8,600 nt of DNA from NCBI GenBank assembly GCA_003132865.1, contig PKYZ01000892.1, forward strand, positions 8,653 to 17,252, given 5' to 3'. The notes beneath the pieces were generated by a model. The model was given only the letters and a program-made list of their open reading frames with translations. It searched no databases and was not told the origin of the DNA. The DNA comes from Bryobacterales bacterium (GTDB lineage: Bacteria; Acidobacteriota; Terriglobia; Bryobacterales; Bryobacteraceae). This document shows positions 6,119 to 8,600 of this stretch, piece after piece; position 1 is the first letter of the stretch, and each line of letters opens with the position of its first letter. Made by a program: the position numbers and the translations under genes.

Positions 6119-6240
6119 TATGCGGTCGCTCGCCTGGCCCCTGCCTCCAAACACGGTGCGCGACTGATCCTATGGGAAATCGCTCAATTCGGGCACGTTT
6201 TTTTCCGCCAATAGATCACTAGAAGGAAGGAGGACCAAAG

Positions 6241-6432
6241 ATGCCCGATCCACTGTTCGACATACGACTGCAGGTCCGGCAAGTGGTTCAGCTTCCGGCA
6301 GGTCTGCTCAGCCGTGCGCTGCGCCGGTCCGAGGTGGCAGCGCTCAGCGATGGGCGCTGTTCGGGCGGATTCACGCCGGAGGCGACCGTCGCCGCACGGC
6401 GCGCGAATGCGCCGGAGCTGTCGGTATGGTGA
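6241..6432 (+). CDS. Short ORF with strong ribosome binding site; hypothetical or truncated gene
   Basis: A 63-residue frame beginning MPDPLFDIRLQVRQVV and ending NAPELSVW. AAGGAGG at 6227-6233 stands 7 nt before the ATG, one of the best ribosome binding sites in the window, which argues that a real gene starts here. The 3' two-thirds (from 6304) is copy B of the dispersed repeat, and the preceding stretch is short repeat C. The FTPEAT...NAPELSV end and stop position are shared with copy A at 3900-4060. No known domain, membrane segment or signal peptide is visible. It may be a small protein, or a live start fused to an eroded C-terminus. An ATG at 6426 overlaps the stop and opens a second 66-codon frame to 6626, without a ribosome binding site or known motif. 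Confidence 0.35.
   Translation: MPDPLFDIRLQVRQVVQLPAGLLSRALRRSEVAALSDGRCSGGFTPEATVAARRANAPELSVW
6272..6304. repeat. Short dispersed repeat C, copy 2
   Basis: Partner of 2097-2130. Here it directly abuts copy B of the larger dispersed repeat, making a composite of about 190 bp inside the short ORF. Confidence 0.45.
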
Positions 6433-6460
6433 CGGAGAGCATAGCGCCTGCGATCTCCGG
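6304..6460 (+). repeat. Dispersed ~160-bp repeat, copy B
   Basis: Partner of 3900-4060 in the same orientation, about 2.4 kb away with the AsmA-like gene between them. In this copy RALRRSEVAAL and FTPEATVAARRANAPELSVW are in a single frame, joined to an upstream start, so copy B is closer to an intact reading frame than copy A. Similarity extends past the stop codon, so the duplication was of DNA rather than just a coding segment. Confidence 0.75.
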
Positions 6461-6647
6461 CCGGGCTTCTTCGCGCGCCTTTCCGGTTCTCGGCGCGGCG
6501 GGGCGTGTTGGGTGGTACAGCCACCGCCCGAGTGCGGGCGAACCGTTTGAACCGGACGCGATCGACTGGAGTGGCATGCGAGCTTTGTCCGAGTGGCCGA
6601 CTACACGCCAAGTGACGCTCCGATGAATAAACGCTGCGCGGTCAGCG

Positions 6648-6683
6648 TCGACAAAGCTTACGAACTTGACGAAACTTACGGGC
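6648..6683. repeat. 9-bp tandem repeat upstream of the VOC gene
   Basis: Four adjacent 9-mers: TCGACAAAG, CTTACGAAC, TTGACGAAA, CTTACGGGC, sharing a yTkACgAAn core. The last unit ends 30 bp before the VOC start. On the minus strand the repeat translates as FVKFVSFV-like residues, an artefact of the 9-bp period. Units two and three contain TTGAC, so a -35 element could be hidden in it. Confidence 0.5.
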
Positions 6684-6713
6684 CGTGCCATGTTGGGCGC
6701 AGGAGGTGCGACG

Positions 6714-7190
6714 ATGCGCGACCCTGTCTTCACCCAGACAATGCAGATTGGGATCGTGGTGCGCGACCTGGACGCGACGATGCGGAAATACGTCGACGAG
6801 TACGGGATCGGTCCGTGGAAGTTCTACGAATTTAATCCCGGCAACGCGAAGGATCTGCGCGAATACGGCCAGCCGGTCAAGCGCTCCTGGCGCCTAGCAG
6901 TTGCTATGGTCGGCCAGTTGCAGTGGGAACTGATCGAGCCGCTCGACGACGAGAGCATTTACGCGCGTTTCCTTGCCGAGAAAGGCGGGGGCGTGCACCA
7001 CATCGCCGTCGCTGCTCAGAGCTTCGACGAGATGCTGGCAATGGAGGCCAAACGAGGCATTGATGTGGTCCTCAGCGGCGAGTTCGAAGGCGTCAGGGTT
7101 GCATACCTCGGCACGGACCGCGATCTCGGGGTGATCCTCGAGATCTTCAGCGGCATGCCCAACCTCGAACAGAAGCCGGACGCGACTTAG
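6714..7190 (+). CDS. VOC-superfamily protein, methylmalonyl-CoA epimerase/glyoxalase-like
   Basis: A 158-residue cytoplasmic protein with two beta-alpha-beta-beta-beta modules typical of the vicinal oxygen chelate fold. Module one starts QIGIVVRDLDATMRKYVDEY (11-30) and ends at QLQWELIEPL (68-77). Module two starts GVHHIAVAAQSFDEML (94-109) and ends DLGVILEIFSG (137-147). Putative metal ligands are Glu72, His96 and Glu143. Gln11 occupies the place where the first His of DHIGIAV-type proteins sits. The second module and the WELIEPL(x)nSIYARFL spacing resemble methylmalonyl-CoA epimerases, but the GIGPW loop after the first helix is common in uncharacterised VOC proteins, so substrate is open. 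ATG at 6714 is chosen because AGGAGG (6701-6706) lies 7 nt before it; an upstream TTG at 6666 would add 16 unlike residues. No functional partner is adjacent. Confidence 0.88.
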   Translation: MRDPVFTQTMQIGIVVRDLDATMRKYVDEYGIGPWKFYEFNPGNAKDLREYGQPVKRSWRLAVAMVGQLQWELIEPLDDESIYARFLAEKGGGVHHIAVAAQSFDEMLAMEAKRGIDVVLSGEFEGVRVAYLGTDRDLGVILEIFSGMPNLEQKPDAT

Positions 7191-7208
7191 GACGCGTAGA
7201 TATTGGGC

Positions 7209-7223
7209 CCGGAGTCGCTCCGG
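7209..7223 (+). terminator. Stem-loop after the VOC gene
   Basis: CCGGAG, a TCG loop, then CTCCGG: a perfect 6-bp stem starting 18 nt after the VOC stop. Only CTTGCC follows, so the T-tract is poor and termination would be weak or assisted. Confidence 0.35.
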
Positions 7224-7439
7224 CTTGCCAAATGCGCTGAGCATCGACCGCTGGATACCGGAAACCGCTGCAAGGTCGGATCGGTGGCCTGGGCAGGAAT
7301 CGGGCGAAAAGGGTCTCTCGCCCACGGGGGCGGGCCGCCAGATACTGCTGATTTCGCGTGACCAAAACCGCGCGAAACGGTGGTCCTGAGAGCCACTGAC
7401 GGCTCAGATTCCTGGGACGTCCCGAAGCGTTTACCAATT

Positions 7440-7457
7440 TCCCGGATTGCTCCGGGA
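7440..7457. other. Isolated 7-bp stem-loop
   Basis: TCCCGGA, a TTGC loop, then TCCGGGA. It sits in the gene-free stretch with no T-tract on either side and no gene nearby that it would obviously serve. Confidence 0.35.
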
Positions 7458-7625
7458 TCACGCGCCACTCGGAAACTGCTCAAAGTCCGCGCCGCGGGCC
7501 AGAGGTCCGCATCTGGGAAGCTTCAGCCTGCCGAAATGGCCCTTTTTCCCCGCCATCGTACAAGCCCGTCAGCCGTCCACCGCCATTCCTCCCGTGAAAC
7601 GCCGTTCCATGAAAATGGGCTCCGG

Positions 7626-7710
7626 CTTGCGATGCTGGATGAATGACCGATTATCGAAGGCGCGCGACGTGCACGCCTCGTGCTTGCAGACCCGGATCAA
7701 AGGTCACTGA
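7626..7710 (+). pseudogene. Possible response-regulator receiver remnant
   Basis: One plus frame reads LAMLDE, a TGA, then PIIEGARRARLVLADPDQRS. NarL-type receivers commonly start with VLLVDDHPIVREGLRRLLEADPD, so the order D-D/E-(H)-P-I-I-E-G-x-R-R...A-D-P-D is similar, with a stop where His is expected. The match is short and the continuation shows no receiver features, so chance is a real alternative. Confidence 0.15.
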
Positions 7711-7963
7711 GCGATGAATCGGAAGGAGTCTTTCGGCGCTGGCACCCGCTGTCCACCATCCGCCCGCACGTCCCTGCGCGCGGCGGCAGAAAACCCAAGC
7801 CGGTTGGCGCCGCCGGAACCCGGGCTACGCCATCGCCTGGCGGATCGATCGCCGCGCGGCGCAGACACCATAACCGCCGGAACCATTGCGCATGCCCGCC
7901 CCGTTGAACCAACTACCCTGGGACGTCGCGAAAGACGGCTCATCTGGGATCAACTGGAGCCCC

Positions 7964-8014
7964 AGCCCCTTGCGGTCCTTGGGTCCCGGTTGCTCCCGTC
8001 GCGCCGTGGGCGCC
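7964..8014 (-). pseudogene. Collagen-like G-X-Y remnant
   Basis: The minus strand encodes GAHGATGATGTQGPQGA, more than five consecutive Gly-X-Y triplets with GAT and GPQ units typical of bacterial collagen-like proteins and tail-fibre stalks. The frame stops about 30 nt further on, and the preceding residues are not collagen-like, so only a fragment survives. It lies in a 126-codon frame with no ribosome binding site. Confidence 0.35.
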
Positions 8015-8207
8015 GGCTTGCGCCAGCAGGCTCTGGTGGGCGGCCTTGTTAAGACATATCGGAAGGAAGAACTGGCGGCCAAGAACAGGTCGGCGAGTGG
8101 CGCCGGAGTAGCCGCCGGTGCGCCACAGTTCGCCCACGTGCGCACGTTGCGAGGCGGCTGGCAGTATCGGACCACCGCCGTGCTTGCGCCGGCAGCAGCC
8201 GTAGGCT

Positions 8208-8270
8208 AACGGTGCCGTGGGTTTCGAACAATGCACGGATGGACTCTTCCGAAGCCCCAAAACTGAGTTT
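8208..8270 (-). pseudogene. RRM RNA-binding domain fragment
   Basis: The minus strand encodes LSFGASEESIRALFETHGTV after a Lys. This fits the RRM segment after RNP2, usually GNLSFxaTEexLraLFexyGxV, including the helix-1 Leu-Phe and the Gly before strand 2. The upstream residues lack the RNP2 (I/L)YVGNL start, and no RNP1 (RGFGFVxM) follows; the sequence after GTV goes to unrelated arginine-rich residues. So a 21-residue fragment of a bacterial RRM protein survives in an otherwise non-genic frame. The resemblance is strong for its length. Confidence 0.45.
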
Positions 8271-8409
8271 CCAACGACCGGTCTCGCGGGCCAGGACTTT
8301 GTGCTTTGCCGCAGCACCAACTTCCGGGCGGTGCCCGCCGGCGGCGGATGCGCCGGTGCGTGATCCCGGCAAACCGGCGCGCCGCTTCCCAGATGGCGGA
8401 GTCAAACAA

Positions 8410-8434
8410 GGCGGGCCCCCCGCCAGTGTTTTTT
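8410..8434 (+). terminator. Intrinsic terminator or attenuator hairpin
   Basis: GGCGGG, a CCC loop, then CCCGCC, followed by AGTG and six T: a 6-bp all-GC stem with T-tract, the best intrinsic terminator in the window, on the plus strand. No intact plus-strand gene ends just before it; the VOC gene is 1.2 kb away. It lies 60 nt before the lipoprotein start and may insulate that gene from upstream transcription. Confidence 0.5.
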
Positions 8435-8448
8435 GGGGTTCCCATTAT

Positions 8449-8457
8449 TGCTATTGT
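8449..8457 (+). promoter_or_regulatory. Extended -10 promoter candidate for the lipoprotein gene
   Basis: TGC followed by TATTGT is a TGn-extended -10 (4 of 6). A TTTTTT at 8429-8434, part of the terminator T-tract, lies 17 nt upstream in the -35 position. The start would be near 8464, giving a leader of about 30 nt. TTCCCA (8439-8444) and TGGGAA (8457-8462) pair around it and could be an operator. Confidence 0.3.
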
Positions 8458-8493
8458 GGGAAGTCGCGGAAAGGTGCGAAAAGGAGGACATTT

Positions 8494-8600
8494 ATGAAGC
8501 GAATCGTCTTGCTGCTCGTCAGCCTGTTTGTCGTGTTCCTGTCCACGGGCTGCGGCCCCAGCGACGCAGAGAAGCGTGCCCAGCAGGTCGCCCAGGCCAA
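8494..8600 (+). CDS. Small lipoprotein, N-terminal part only
   Basis: The frame starts at ATG 8494 and runs off the window after 35 codons. MKRIVLLLVSLFVVFLSTGC is a lipoprotein signal: two basic residues, a hydrophobic core and a lipobox-like LSTGC with Cys20 as the lipid attachment site. The lipobox has Ser at -3 rather than Leu, which is tolerated but not ideal. The mature part begins GPSDAEKRAQQVAQA, alanine/glutamine-rich and probably helical, as in small Lpp-like or entericidin-like lipoproteins; the family cannot be settled from this much. AAGGAGG (8481-8487) lies 6 nt before the ATG, a near-ideal ribosome binding site. Confidence 0.8.
   Translation, partial: MKRIVLLLVSLFVVFLSTGCGPSDAEKRAQQVAQA

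Larger units (their letters stand above)
5803..6240. other. Gene-free spacer upstream of the AsmA-like gene
   Basis: These 438 bp hold no credible gene; short frames on both strands lack ribosome binding sites and familiar motifs. Seen here are an inverted repeat next to the AsmA-like start, an isolated TATAAT on the plus strand at 5928-5933 without a matching -35 (it reads TATTAT on the minus strand one base shifted), a 14-bp palindrome at 6105-6118, and a run of seven T at 6198-6204 without a clear stem before it. Confidence 0.5.
7191..8493. other. 1.3-kb stretch without an intact gene
   Basis: Many overlapping frames are open because of high GC, but none combines a start, ribosome binding site and recognisable protein. 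Pieces with family resemblance are a possible receiver-domain trace (7626-7710, +), a collagen-like G-X-Y trace (7964-8014, -) and an RRM trace (8208-8270, -). Two stem-loops lie at 7209-7223 and 7440-7457. A GGGACGTCCC palindrome lies at 7414-7423, and a related CTGGGACGTC string recurs at 7918-7927. The rest shows nothing I can name. Confidence 0.55.

Noticed and set aside
7714..8052. 112-codon plus-strand frame in the right spacer
   Set aside because: No ribosome binding site near its ATG, no motif, and it runs antisense to the collagen-like trace.
1..8600. tRNA, rRNA or transposase genes
   Set aside because: No tRNA cloverleaf or TTCGA-type arm in context, no rRNA motifs, and no DDE-type transposase or terminal inverted repeats were seen on either strand.

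Overview
This is a high-GC bacterial window with long, low-density spacers. The gene content suggests the Acidobacteriota (Solibacter/Bryobacter-like), though a planctomycete-like lineage is not excluded. The clues are a Tat-exported Gfo/Idh/MocA dehydrogenase beside an extended SDR epimerase, an AsmA-like protein with one N-terminal membrane anchor, a VOC protein, and spacers full of decayed gene pieces and short-period repeats. The taxonomic guess is inference; there is no rRNA or marker gene here.

Layout. Positions 1-996 hold no intact gene. They contain the C-terminal remnant of a sensor histidine kinase on the minus strand, running off the left edge, and a degenerate Y-X-Y-X duplication. 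An SDR-family epimerase/dehydratase (997-2022, +) and a Tat-signal Gfo/Idh/MocA oxidoreductase (2269-3603, +) follow in the same direction, 246 bp apart, and look like a sugar- or polyol-oxidising pair. A 621-bp spacer (3604-4224) carries an inverted 34-nt near-copy of part of the oxidoreductase gene, a 7-bp tandem repeat and one copy of a ~160-bp dispersed repeat. An AsmA-like envelope protein lies on the minus strand (4225-5802), convergent with the oxidoreductase. Next come a 438-bp spacer with a perfect 14-bp palindrome, a short ORF with an excellent ribosome binding site whose 3' half is the second copy of the dispersed repeat (6241-6432), and a 9-bp tandem repeat. A VOC-family (methylmalonyl-CoA-epimerase-like) protein occupies 6714-7190 (+). 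A further 1.3 kb without an intact gene contains remnants resembling a collagen-like G-X-Y stretch and an RRM RNA-binding domain. The window closes with the start of a small lipoprotein gene (8494 onward, +) preceded by a hairpin plus T-tract and an extended -10 promoter.

How it works together. The SDR and Gfo proteins are plausibly functionally linked, one acting in the cytoplasm and one exported by Tat, but their substrate cannot be read from sequence. AsmA, VOC and lipoprotein genes appear to be independent transcription units. I do not see a convincing new multi-gene system. The most interesting content is the spacers, where several independent gene fragments and diverged duplicate blocks (about 80-97% identity by hand alignment) suggest a genome that duplicates, inverts and then slowly erodes gene pieces. 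All identities quoted are hand counts.
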